Of a DNA stretch of 64,000 nucleotides, positions 20,383-29,984 are shown piece after piece (position 1 is the stretch's first letter; each line of letters starts with the position of its first letter). The stretch covers positions 372,001 through 436,000 of the forward strand of contig NZ_CP017114.1 of NCBI RefSeq assembly GCF_001720485.1, given 5' to 3'. Source of the DNA: Cobetia marina (GTDB lineage Bacteria; Pseudomonadota; Gammaproteobacteria; Pseudomonadales; Halomonadaceae). The position numbers were made by a program, and so were the translations under genes. The notes beneath the pieces were generated by a model. The model did not search any database. It had not been told where the DNA came from and was given only the letters and a program-made list of their open reading frames with translations.

Positions 20383-21093
20383 CTACAGAATGTGGCGGCC
20401 TTCGACGGCGGTGAACTGGCCTTTCTTGAGCGTTGGCCCCATGTTCTGACCGGAGGGAGCGCCGCCCGGATTTTCCAGCGTGATCACCAGATCGCTGTCG
20501 GGGAAGGCGGCCAGATATTCCTTCGGCACCTCCACCTTCATGGTGCCGGAGTGCGGCAGGATGCCCAGTGACATCGGCTCCTTGCCATCCTTGGCCATCA
20601 GCCACAGCTCGCAGACCTTGCCGGGGGCCGGGGCGTTGGGGCTGACGGCCTGGACCATCATCTCACCCGAGTGGGAGGCATTGACGATCCAGCCGGGGCT
20701 GCTGTCAGGGTTGCTGACCACGAACACGTAGTCGCTCTCCATGCTCTCGTTCTGACCCAGACTGAAGGTCAGGCTGACGGCGAGTGCGAGGCTGAACGCC
20801 GTGGCCGTCATGCCTTGCCACAGGCCCAGGCGACGCCACCACGGCTGCCGGGCGGTGCCCGTCGCCTCGGCGATGCCTTGCCAGACATCGGCGGGCGGCG
20901 CGACAGGGGGCAGCTGTTCATTGAACACGTTCAGGTGTTCGCGCCAGCGCTCCACATCGCGCTGCAGGTCGTGACTCACGGAGAGCAGCGACTCGAAAGC
21001 GGCGCGCTCACTGCGTGTCAGGGTTCCGAGCGCGTACTCGCCCGCTGCGGTTTCACGCAGTTCGGGATCGCTCAGATCAAATGACTCATGCAT
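20383..21093 (-). CDS. Anti-sigma factor, RskA family
   Basis: The 236 residues have a cytosolic N-terminal part (about 1-95, with LRETAAGEYALGTLTRSERAAFESLL typical of the RskA/ChrR-like helical region). One membrane segment follows (about residues 97-120, GMTATAFSLALAVSLTFSLG). The extracytoplasmic RskA domain ends the protein (SPGWIVNASHSGEMMVQAV, CELWLMAKDGKEPMSLGILP). It should hold the neighbouring ECF sigma factor at the membrane and release it on a periplasmic signal. Its ATG overlaps the 3' end of the sigma gene by 22 bases, so the two are translationally coupled. The inducing signal cannot be read from sequence. Confidence 0.88.
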   Translation of the reverse strand: MHESFDLSDPELRETAAGEYALGTLTRSERAAFESLLSVSHDLQRDVERWREHLNVFNEQLPPVAPPADVWQGIAEATGTARQPWWRRLGLWQGMTATAFSLALAVSLTFSLGQNESMESDYVFVVSNPDSSPGWIVNASHSGEMMVQAVSPNAPAPGKVCELWLMAKDGKEPMSLGILPHSGTMKVEVPKEYLAAFPDSDLVITLENPGGAPSGQNMGPTLKKGQFTAVEGRHIL

Positions 21094-21626
21094 GTCTTTA
21101 ACCTCTCGAGTCCACGTCGGACCCAGCTCTTGACGGTGCCCAAGGGCTGGTCCAGTTGGTTGGCCAGATCCTGGTGGGTGAGGCCTTCGAAGTAGGCCAG
21201 TTCCAGGGCGCGGCGTTGATCGTCATTCAGCTCGGCCAGACACTGGTGGAGTTCACCACTGTGCTGGGCCAGGTCGACATCTGCCTCGATATCACTTCGA
21301 CCGGGCATGGCAGCGATCAATTCGTCGCTGTCGTGCTCGCTGGGTCGCTGTCGACGTATCCAGTCGATGGCGATGTTGCGGGTCATGGTGCCGAGCCAGG
21401 TCATCGGGCGGGCGCGGCCGGCGTCATACTGGCCGGCGGCGGCCCATACCCGGATGTAGACCTGCTGAAGACAATCCTGCGCGGATGCCTCATGTCTCAA
21501 GATACGCAGCAACTGAGCGTATAGATGCGCACTGGTTGCGCGATAAAGTCGATCCAGTGCCTTGGCATCCTGCCGGGCACATCCCGACAGATACTCTATC
21601 AGTGCATCATTTCGGGAATCCTGCAT
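21072..21626 (-). CDS. ECF sigma factor, SigK/RpoE-like
   Basis: From the ATG at 21626 this is 184 residues; a GTG at 21662 would add 12. Region 2 spans LYRATSAHLYAQLLRILRHEASAQDCLQQVYIRVW, with the core-binding and -10-recognition part MTWLGTMTRNIAIDWIRRQR. Region 4 has LELAYFEGLTHQDLANQL and the helix-turn-helix LGTVKSWVRRGLERLK. No region 3 is present, as expected for ECF factors. The downstream overlapping RskA-type anti-sigma fixes the partner. A target promoter consensus could not be recognised. Confidence 0.9.
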   Translation of the reverse strand: MQDSRNDALIEYLSGCARQDAKALDRLYRATSAHLYAQLLRILRHEASAQDCLQQVYIRVWAAAGQYDAGRARPMTWLGTMTRNIAIDWIRRQRPSEHDSDELIAAMPGRSDIEADVDLAQHSGELHQCLAELNDDQRRALELAYFEGLTHQDLANQLDQPLGTVKSWVRRGLERLKTCMSHLI

Positions 21627-21856
21627 GTATGCATTCCAAGCTGTGGGCGCGGTGTCAGGCACCGCTGGACGAATGCGCGTTGCCGATCATGTCGTTCGAC
21701 AACCAAAGGTTATACTGATGCCACTCCGGGCTGATAGTCCTTCTTTATACGTGCAGGCAACGGTTTGTTGCCCGATCACGCTTGCGTGCGACGTTTCGTA
21801 GTGCAAGGATAGAGTCATCGACGCTTCATCGTCATCACTGGACACCGGCCCGACCC

Positions 21857-21973
21857 ATGAATCAATCCTCAAGCTCCCGCCTTCGCACTGCCGCTGCCTG
21901 CCCTTCGGGTCAGCTGGCGTCGGCTGCGTGTGCGGCTGGCTATTGGTATTGGTTTACACAGGGGCGCGCCTGA
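21857..21973 (+). CDS. Candidate aromatic leader peptide 1
   Basis: A 38-codon ORF (ATG at 21857, TGA at 21971-21973) ends GYWYWFTQGRA, with consecutive Tyr-Trp-Tyr-Trp-Phe codons at 21941-21955. A 1:2-type hairpin (ACAGG 21958-21962 with CCTGT 21986-21990, plus inner pairs) follows. An intrinsic-terminator hairpin lies at 22015-22050. This is the architecture of ribosome-mediated attenuation, in front of the DAHP synthase gene. The ATG has no strong Shine-Dalgarno, so the exact start is uncertain. Confidence 0.65.
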   Translation: MNQSSSSRLRTAAACPSGQLASAACAAGYWYWFTQGRA

Positions 21974-22014
21974 GGTTACGGCGTGCCTGTCTCGTACGGG
22001 CTGCCACCACCTTG

Positions 22015-22050
22015 AAGAACCCCCGGTCGCAGCCACGACCGGGGGTTCTT
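22015..22050 (+). terminator. Attenuator-type terminator in DAHP synthase leader
   Basis: AAGAACCCCCGGTCG (22015-22029) pairs perfectly with 22036-22050 around CAGCCA. The tail is GCGTTTG. It stands 42 bases after the leader-peptide-1 stop. A competing pairing of GGCTGC (21999-22004) with GCAGCC (22029-22034) would disturb the stem base and loop and could serve as antiterminator (inference). Confidence 0.8.
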
Positions 22051-22142
22051 GCGTTTGGGCCCGGCAATCTCTCATGACGAGAGAGGCGTGCCACCCTAAC
22101 GTGCCAACGATGATTGCAGCATGAATGACTGGAGGAATGACC

Positions 22143-22310
22143 ATGCGTACCACGATCCCGACTACCCGCTTCTCTTTCGCTTCCGCTCGGGTCGTGCATG
22201 GTTATTGGCGCTGGCGATTTAGCGGCGTCCTGCCTCTTTCCGCTGTCACCGCGGGGCAGGGCGAGCAACATCGGGGTGACGATTCGCGAAGTCCCTGTCT
22301 GTCAGAGTGA
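22143..22310 (+). CDS. Candidate aromatic leader peptide 2
   Basis: A 55-codon ORF starts at ATG 22143 with a strong GGAGGA (22131-22136) six bases upstream. Residues 20-27 are GYWRWRFS, a second Tyr-Trp-x-Trp-x-Phe cluster (22203-22220). A hairpin follows six bases later: CGTCCTGCC 22226-22234 with GGCAGGGCG 22255-22263, one wobble. The ORF ends 44 bases before the DAHP synthase ATG. It shares the GYWxW core with leader 1. No U-tract follows this hairpin, so it may act on Rho access, on translation of the next gene, or together with the first attenuator. Confidence 0.65.
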   Translation: MRTTIPTTRFSFASARVVHGYWRWRFSGVLPLSAVTAGQGEQHRGDDSRSPCLSE

Positions 22311-22354
22311 ATATTGCGTGATGAAGCCGAAGCTTCGTCACAGGAGAGAAGACC

Positions 22355-23515
22355 ATGAACGCCAGCCTTGAACGCGTGTTGACGAATGACCCGCACACAG
22401 CCGATACCACTGTCGACACCATGACCGCCGAGACTACCCCCGTGACCCGCTTCGATGCCGCCCAGACACCGACCACTCCCGGACGCATCAGTCGTGAAGC
22501 CCTGCCCAGCGCCAGCGAATTGCGCGCGCAGCTGCCGGTGGATGCTGACCTGGCCGGCCAGATTCGCCAGCACCGCGCTGAGATCAACGCGATTCTTGCC
22601 GGGGAGGATGATCGCCTGCTGGTGGTAGTCGGCCCGTGTTCCATCCATGATCTCAAGGCCGCGCGTGAATACGCCCAGCGCCTTGCGGTGATCGAACCGC
22701 AGGTCCGTGATCGCCTCAAGCTGGTGATGCGTGTCTATGTCGAGAAGCCGCGCACGACGGTGGGCTGGAAGGGGCTGGCCTATGATCCGCATCTGGATGG
22801 CAGTGATGACATGGCCAGCGGCCTGCGTCAGGCGCGCGAGCTGATGCGCGAGATCAACCAGATGGGCCTGCCGGTGGCGACGGAGCTGCTGCAGCCGCTG
22901 ACCGCCGCCTACCTGGAAGACCTGCTCGGCTGGGCGGCCATCGGGGCACGCACCACCGAGTCACAGATCCACCGCGAGATGGCCTCCGGCCTTGGCTGCG
23001 CCGTAGGCTTCAAGAATGGAACCGATGGTGGGGTCGAGGTCGCCGTGCAGGCGATCGGTGCGGCAGCTCACGGGCATCGCCACTTCGGCATGGATGACAG
23101 CGGGCGCCCGGCGCTGATCGAGACCGCGGGCAATCCCCACACCCACGTGGTGCTGCGGGGCGGCCATGGTCAGCCCAACTACGATGCAGACTCGGTGGCC
23201 GCCTGCCGGCGAGAGCTGGAAGGGGCCGGTCTGACACCGCGACTGATGGTCGACTGCAGTCATGCCAACTCGCGCAAGGACCACCGTCGTCAGAGCGAAG
23301 TGATGCTGGATGTGCTCTCCCAGCGTCTGGCCGGTGATGACGCCTTGATCGGCGTGATGCTGGAAAGCCATCTCAACGAGGGCAAGCAGGCATTGCCGGC
23401 AGCGGACAAGCTCTCGCAGCTGCGCCATGGCGTTTCCGTGACCGATGCCTGTCTCGGGTGGGAGACGACGGAGCATCTGTTGAGTCTGGCGGCAGAGCGT
23501 CTGCGAGACGCCTGA
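22355..23515 (+). CDS. aroF: 3-deoxy-7-phosphoheptulonate (DAHP) synthase, class I
   Basis: It condenses phosphoenolpyruvate and erythrose 4-phosphate, the first step of the shikimate pathway. The class I (AroFGH) signature motifs are present: VVVGPCSIHD, VMRVYVEKPRTTVGWKGL, ATELLQP, IGARTTESQIHREMASGL, VGFKNGTDGG, MVDCSHANSRKDHRRQ and GVSVTDACLGWE. At 386 residues it is about 30 longer than E. coli AroF/G/H because of an N-terminal extension rich in Thr and Asp. The ATG at 22355 has AGGAGA upstream. The paralogue type (Phe-, Tyr- or Trp-sensitive) cannot be settled by eye; CAVGFKNGTDGG and MVDCSH lean toward AroH-like. The two Tyr/Trp/Phe leader peptides upstream suggest control by aromatic amino acid charging. 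Confidence 0.93.
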   Translation: MNASLERVLTNDPHTADTTVDTMTAETTPVTRFDAAQTPTTPGRISREALPSASELRAQLPVDADLAGQIRQHRAEINAILAGEDDRLLVVVGPCSIHDLKAAREYAQRLAVIEPQVRDRLKLVMRVYVEKPRTTVGWKGLAYDPHLDGSDDMASGLRQARELMREINQMGLPVATELLQPLTAAYLEDLLGWAAIGARTTESQIHREMASGLGCAVGFKNGTDGGVEVAVQAIGAAAHGHRHFGMDDSGRPALIETAGNPHTHVVLRGGHGQPNYDADSVAACRRELEGAGLTPRLMVDCSHANSRKDHRRQSEVMLDVLSQRLAGDDALIGVMLESHLNEGKQALPAADKLSQLRHGVSVTDACLGWETTEHLLSLAAERLRDA

Positions 23516-23646
23516 CCCAGACACCACCCTGCTGGTGAAGCCCTCTTTCCTCACGGCTGACGGAGCAGGTCTCGCGCTTGTGAATTCCCCGCGTCCGATG
23601 GTCATGCGACCGTCGGGCGCTGTCGTTTGCATGAGGCGTATCGTTC

Positions 23647-23680
23647 GCGTCATACGACTGTCATTTGGTTCGCGTATCAC
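23647..23680 (+). promoter_or_regulatory. Pho box and -10 for phoX
   Basis: GCGTCAT-ACGA-CTGTCAT (23647-23664) fits the 7-4-7 PhoB box (second half perfect, first 5 of 7). Ten bases later TATCAC (23675-23680) serves as -10, the spacing expected for PhoB-activated promoters lacking a -35. The downstream phoX gene is a classic Pho regulon member. Confidence 0.75.
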
Positions 23681-23755
23681 TCTTGTTGCCCTTGGCGGCC
23701 CCACAGGGGCCAGGCCTGAAAAGAACAACCCGCAACCTGACTACGGGGAAGCAGC

Positions 23756-25906
23756 ATGAGCAAGGAAATTGAAGATCATCGCCTACTGAATGCCAGTCAC
23801 AACGAGACATTCTCTTCCATCATCGACAAGCACCTTTCCCGTCGTCGCGTGTTGCAGGGTGGTCTGGGCATGGCGGCTGCCAGCATGCTGGGCGGCTTCG
23901 GGCTGGCGGGCCTGAGCGGTGCGGCCAATGCCGACAGCGGCAAGACCACAGGGACTCCGGCGAAGACACCGCTGGCGCTGGCCTTCGAGTCCATCAAGGG
24001 CTCTCGCACGGATGCCTTCGTGGTACCTGCAGGGTATACCGCCCATGTCCTGGCACCGTGGGGCACTCCGCTCAACGACAAGGCACCGCAGTGGAGTGAA
24101 TCGCTGGCGATGACGCCGGAGGCCCAGCTCAACAGCATCGGCATGCATCACGACGGCATGCACAACTTCGCGCTGAGCGAAGACACCGCCTCCAGCAATT
24201 TCCTGCTGGTGATGAACAATGAGTACATCGATCAGGATGCCCTGTGGGCGCCCAAGGGCGGCGCGACCAATGCGGAGTCCGGCAAGCGCCCGGCCGATGA
24301 AGTGCGTACCGAGATCAATGCCCACGGCGTGACCGTCGTCGAAGTCAAGAAGGATGCCGGCGGCAAGTGGGATGTGGTGAGCAACTCCGGCTACAACCGT
24401 CGCTATACCAGCGCCAGCGAGATGGTGTTGAGTGGCCCGGTGGCAGGCAGTGATTACGTCAAGACTGCCTTCTCTCCGGAGGGCACGCGCACGCGTGGTA
24501 CCAACAACAACTGCGCCAACGGCTATACCCCCTGGGGCACCTACCTGACCTGTGAGGAGAACTGGCCGGGGTACTTCGTCAAGCGCAGTGATCGTCAGAG
24601 CGATGATGATCGCATCGGCATCGAGACCGAGCGTGGCCGCTACGGCTGGGAAACCGCCGCGGGAGATGCCAGCGAAGTCGATGGCGAATTCGCGCGCTTC
24701 GACAATACGCCGACGGCGGACAGTGCCGACAAGGATTATCGCAATGAGCCGCGTACCTTCGGCTACATCGTCGAGATCGACCCCTACACCGGTGAGAAGG
24801 CCGTCAAGCGCACCGCGCTGGGACGTTTCCGCCATGAAGGCTGCTGGCCTGGCAAGCTGGTCGAAGGCGAGCCGGTGGTGTTCTATTCAGGCCATGACTC
24901 GCGCAACGAATACATCTACAAGTTCGTCTCCGATGCCAGATGGGAGGCCGCCGATGCGCACGTGCCGGGAGCCGACAAGAATCGCCTGACGATCGGTGAC
25001 AAGTATCTGGACAAGGGCACGTTGTATGTTGCCCAGTTCTCCGCCGACGGTACTGGCAAGTGGCTGAAGCTGACGCCGGATGCCGTGACCAGGGATGGCC
25101 GGACGCTGGCCGCTGCACTGGGCCTGGCGGCCGATGATCTGGCCGGTGTCATCATCCATACCGCGGACGCGGCGGATCTGTTGGGCGCCACGCCGATGGA
25201 CCGCCCGGAGTGGGGTGCCGTCGACCCGGCTTCCGGTGAGGTCTACATGACACTGACCAACAACTCCAAGCGCACCGAAGAGGGTACCGCGGCGGCCTTC
25301 ACCAATGACGGCAAGGCCATCGAGGAGCCGGGAGTCGGTTACAAGACGGCGCCGACCAATGCCGCCAACCCGCGCGGTGACAACGAGGCTGGGCAGATCA
25401 TCCGCTGGCGTGAGGCGGGAGATCACACCGCCTTCGATTGGGAGATCTTCGTGTTCGGCGCGGCGGCCAGTGATGCCGACAACCTGTCCGGCCTGACTGA
25501 GATGAATGAATTCGCCAGTCCGGATGGCCTCTACTTCGACGAACGTGAGGACGAGCAGGGTATCCTGTGGATCCAGACGGACAACGGCTACGCCGGTGTG
25601 GCGGACGCCACCAATGACCAGCTACTGGCGGTCGTGCCGGCCGCGCTTCAGCAGGCCGAAGGGGATGCTGCCGTGATCGGTGCCGATAACCAGGCACAGC
25701 TCAAGCGCTTCGCGGTTGGCCCGAACGGCTGTGAAGTGACCGGCATCTTCGCGACACCTGACAGGACGGCGTTGTTCGTCAATATCCAGCATCCCGGCAA
25801 CTGGCCGCAGAGTGTGGATGCGACTGCCGAAACTGACGGCAGTGTGCGCCCGCGCGCCGCGACCGTCGTCATCCAGCGTGAAGATGGTGGTCAGATCGGT
25901 GTCTGA
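23756..25906 (+). CDS. phoX: PhoX-family alkaline phosphatase, Tat-exported
   Basis: The 716 residues carry a twin-arginine signal (SRRRVLQGG at about residues 28-36, then a hydrophobic stretch and a likely cut after ANA). The PhoX/DUF839 domain follows: GMHHDGMHNFAL, LLVMNNEYID, GTYLTCEENWPGYF, FGYIVEIDPYTGEKAVKRTALGRF, HEGCWPGKLVEGEPVVFYSGHD and NIQHPGNWP. PhoX is a Ca/Fe-dependent periplasmic phosphomonoesterase that scavenges phosphate, common in marine bacteria. The folded, metal-loaded enzyme uses the Tat pathway, encoded in this window at 30.8-32.2 kb. A PhoB box lies upstream. The nearby ppk and ppx make a loose phosphate theme. Confidence 0.92.
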   Translation: MSKEIEDHRLLNASHNETFSSIIDKHLSRRRVLQGGLGMAAASMLGGFGLAGLSGAANADSGKTTGTPAKTPLALAFESIKGSRTDAFVVPAGYTAHVLAPWGTPLNDKAPQWSESLAMTPEAQLNSIGMHHDGMHNFALSEDTASSNFLLVMNNEYIDQDALWAPKGGATNAESGKRPADEVRTEINAHGVTVVEVKKDAGGKWDVVSNSGYNRRYTSASEMVLSGPVAGSDYVKTAFSPEGTRTRGTNNNCANGYTPWGTYLTCEENWPGYFVKRSDRQSDDDRIGIETERGRYGWETAAGDASEVDGEFARFDNTPTADSADKDYRNEPRTFGYIVEIDPYTGEKAVKRTALGRFRHEGCWPGKLVEGEPVVFYSGHDSRNEYIYKFVSDARWEAADAHVPGADKNRLTIGDKYLDKGTLYVAQFSADGTGKWLKLTPDAVTRDGRTLAAALGLAADDLAGVIIHTADAADLLGATPMDRPEWGAVDPASGEVYMTLTNNSKRTEEGTAAAFTNDGKAIEEPGVGYKTAPTNAANPRGDNEAGQIIRWREAGDHTAFDWEIFVFGAAASDADNLSGLTEMNEFASPDGLYFDEREDEQGILWIQTDNGYAGVADATNDQLLAVVPAALQQAEGDAAVIGADNQAQLKRFAVGPNGCEVTGIFATPDRTALFVNIQHPGNWPQSVDATAETDGSVRPRAATVVIQREDGGQIGV

Positions 25907-25940
25907 TCCGTTGAGCGCTTGATCCGATCGTCAGCTGCCA

Positions 25941-25971
25941 GGCCCCCGCATCCAGGATGCGGGGGCCTTTT
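25941..25971 (+). terminator. phoX terminator
   Basis: GGCCCCCGCATCC (25941-25953) pairs with 25955-25967, followed by TTTT. The inner base pairs open to form the loop. Good intrinsic terminator. Confidence 0.9.
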
Positions 25972-26111
25972 CATTGTCTGGTGGGGGCAGGCGTCATGGG
26001 CGGCTGATGTCGGCAATCAGGCGAAGGTAGAAGGGGGAGCGCAGAAGGAAAAAGTGGGGCAGAAGGATCGGGACAGGAGGACTGGGACAAGGCTTGTCTG
26101 CTCAACGCAGA

Positions 26112-26137
26112 CGGCCCCCACGCAAGCGTGAGGGCCG
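26112..26137 (-). terminator. ppk terminator
   Basis: On the minus strand GGCCCTCACGC pairs with GCGTGGGGGCC (one mismatch) around two bases, followed by GTCTGCGTTG. It is the expected terminator of the hemB-ppk unit and another hairpin with the TGCGTT tail. Confidence 0.65.
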
Positions 26138-26189
26138 AGAGTCAGGTGAATGGACTGCGCCGGATGAGGCGGGCCCGAGCGGGGCGCGA

Positions 26190-28487
26190 TCAGGCCTTGG
26201 CAGCGTAGGCGAACAGCAGGGTTTCCTGCACGCTGATCGGCTCTGCATCGCCGGCATCCAGCTGGGTGTAGTGACCATCGCTTTCCAGGCGCCAGCTCTG
26301 GCAGTTGTCGACCAGATAGGTGTCCAGGTCCTTGCGGATGCGCTGCGCCAGCTTCTTGTCGAGCAACGGGAAGCAGGTCTCGACGCGATGGAACATGTTG
26401 CGCTCCATGAAGTCCGCGCTGGAACACCAGGTCTCCGGCTGGCCGGCATTGTGGAAGTGGAAGGTGCGAGTATGTTCCAGGAAGCGACCGATCACCGAGC
26501 GGACGCGGATATTGTCGGAGATGCCCGGAACGCCCGGACGCAGACAGCAGACCCCGCGGATGATCAGATCGCACTGCACGCCCGCGCGTGAGGCGCGATA
26601 CAGCGCGCGGATCAGCTTGGGTTCGGTCAGTGAGTTGCACTTGATGATGATGTGGGCGCGCTTGCCCTTCTCGGCGTTGCGCGCTTCCCGGTCGATCATC
26701 TCCACCAGTCGCTCATGCAGTGTGAAGGGGGCATGCAGCAACTTCTCGATATTGCGTTGCTTGCCCATGCCGGTCAGCTGCTGGAAGACCTTGTGGACGT
26801 CCTCGCACAAGGTCTCATTGGACGTCAGCAGGCTGTAATCGGTGTACAGGCGCGCCGTCTTGGCGTGGTAGTTGCCGGTGCCGAGGTGCGCATAGTGGCG
26901 CAGCTCGCCATTTTCTCGCCGCACGATGTGCAGCATCTTGGCATGGGTCTTGTAGGCCATCACCCCGTAGATGACGATGGCGCCTGCCTCCTGAAGGCGG
27001 GAGGCCAGCTGCAGGTTGTCGGCTTCATCGAAGCGGGCACGCAGCTCGATCACCACGGTGATCTCCTTGCCCTGGCGTGCAGCTTCCACCAGCGAGGAGA
27101 CGATGTTGGAATCGGCTCCGGTGCGATAGAGCGTCTGCTTGATGGCCAGCACGTTCGGGTCGCGCGCTGCCTCGGCCAGCAGACTCTCGACCGGCGAGAA
27201 CGACTGGAAGGGGTGATGCAGCAGGATGTCCTCGCGGCGAATGGCATCGAACAGGCTGTTGTCACTCTTGAGTGCCTTGGGCGTGCCGGGAGTGAACGGT
27301 GCGTAGAGCAGGTCCTCGCGGCCCACGTCGCCGATGACTTCCATCAGGCGATTGAGGTTGACCGGTCCCTTCACCTGATACAGGTCTCGCTTCTCCAGCT
27401 CGAACTGCTTGAGCAGGAAGGTGTAGAGCGCCTCTGGACAGTTGTCCGCCACTTCCAGGCGCACGCCATCGCCGTAACGCCGCGCCAGCAGCTCGCCGCG
27501 CAGCGCCGAGGCCAGATCCGAGACATCCTCGGCATCCACCGAGAGGTCGGCGTTGCGCGTCAGCCGGAACTGGTAGCAGCCCTTGATCTTCATCCCTGGG
27601 AACAGCTCCTGGGCATGGGCATGAATCATCGAGGACAGGAAGACGTACTCGGTATAGCCGCTCTCTGCGAGCGCTTCCGGCACGCGAATCAAGCGCGGCA
27701 GCGAGCGTGGAGCCGGAAGAATGGCCAGGCCGCCCTCGCGCCCGAAGGCGTCCTTGCCTTCCAGCTCGACGATGAAGTTGAGGCTCTTGTTGACCAGGCG
27801 CGGGAAGGGATGTGATGGATCAAGCCCGATCGGGCTGATGACCGGCTGAATCTCTTCCTCGAAGTATTCGCGAACCCAGGCTTTCTGGGCGTCGTTCCAC
27901 TGATTGCGGCGACGGAAGCGGATGTGTTGCTCTTCAAGCGCCGGAATCAGTTCTTCGTTGAGGATGCGGTACTGGCGCTCCACTTGCTCGTGGGTGATGC
28001 GCGAGATCTCGTCGAGCACCTTGCCGGGCAGCATGCCATCCGGGCCGGGCTCGGTGCGGTCGAAGGCGATCTGATGCTTGAGACCCGCCACGCGGATCTC
28101 GAAGAACTCGTCCATGTTGGACGTGAAGATCAGCAGGAACATCAGCCGGTTGAGCAGCGGATGCGAAGTGTCCTGCGCCTGCTCCAGTACCCGGATGTTG
28201 AACTGCAGATTCGACAGCTCACGGTTGAAATACAGGGCGGGGTCGGCCAGGTCGGCTTCGGGGGAGGGCGTGACCTTGGCGTGAATGCCCTTGCGCGTGC
28301 GATTGACGCGCAGGGGCGGAGGTTCAAGGGCTGGCGGCTCGTCGGTGACCAGCTCCATGTCGCCCTCTTTCCCCCGGGACGCCGCCGGGGCGGCAGCGTC
28401 CTGATGCGGTTGGGGAGCGGTGTCCAGCGAGGTGTCTGACGCGTCATCTATGGCGTTCTTGTGGGTCTGTTCCATCATCAACTCCAT
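26190..28487 (-). CDS. ppk: Polyphosphate kinase 1
   Basis: PPK1 reversibly makes polyphosphate from ATP at the inner membrane. The family core starts at about residue 75 with DPALYFNRELSNLQFNIRVLEQA. IKQTLYRTGADSNIVSSLVEAARQGKEITVVIELRARFDEADN, YKTHAKMLHIVRREN (the phosphorylated histidine region) and FHNAGQPETWCSSADFMERNMFHRVE (second HKD-like motif) are present. The 765 residues exceed the usual 690 because of a low-complexity, acidic N-terminal extension of about 75. The start could be ATG 28487 or the ATG at 28475, which has GGAG at better spacing. It follows hemB by 30 bases on the same strand, the order seen in Pseudomonas, suggesting a hemB-ppk operon. Confidence 0.95.
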   Translation of the reverse strand: MELMMEQTHKNAIDDASDTSLDTAPQPHQDAAAPAASRGKEGDMELVTDEPPALEPPPLRVNRTRKGIHAKVTPSPEADLADPALYFNRELSNLQFNIRVLEQAQDTSHPLLNRLMFLLIFTSNMDEFFEIRVAGLKHQIAFDRTEPGPDGMLPGKVLDEISRITHEQVERQYRILNEELIPALEEQHIRFRRRNQWNDAQKAWVREYFEEEIQPVISPIGLDPSHPFPRLVNKSLNFIVELEGKDAFGREGGLAILPAPRSLPRLIRVPEALAESGYTEYVFLSSMIHAHAQELFPGMKIKGCYQFRLTRNADLSVDAEDVSDLASALRGELLARRYGDGVRLEVADNCPEALYTFLLKQFELEKRDLYQVKGPVNLNRLMEVIGDVGREDLLYAPFTPGTPKALKSDNSLFDAIRREDILLHHPFQSFSPVESLLAEAARDPNVLAIKQTLYRTGADSNIVSSLVEAARQGKEITVVIELRARFDEADNLQLASRLQEAGAIVIYGVMAYKTHAKMLHIVRRENGELRHYAHLGTGNYHAKTARLYTDYSLLTSNETLCEDVHKVFQQLTGMGKQRNIEKLLHAPFTLHERLVEMIDREARNAEKGKRAHIIIKCNSLTEPKLIRALYRASRAGVQCDLIIRGVCCLRPGVPGISDNIRVRSVIGRFLEHTRTFHFHNAGQPETWCSSADFMERNMFHRVETCFPLLDKKLAQRIRKDLDTYLVDNCQSWRLESDGHYTQLDAGDAEPISVQETLLFAYAAKA

Positions 28488-28517
28488 GACCCCGGTCAGA
28501 CACGGTCGCCGGGGTAG

Positions 28518-29984
<1,467 letters not shown>

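Noticed and set aside
21711..21716. TATACT as a -10 for the aromatic leader transcript
   Set aside because: No acceptable -35 at 15-19 bases, so the promoter was not called, though a start near 21723 remains possible.
26652..27815. 387-codon plus-strand frame inside ppk
   Set aside because: Antisense shadow of PPK1; no family motifs or ribosome site.
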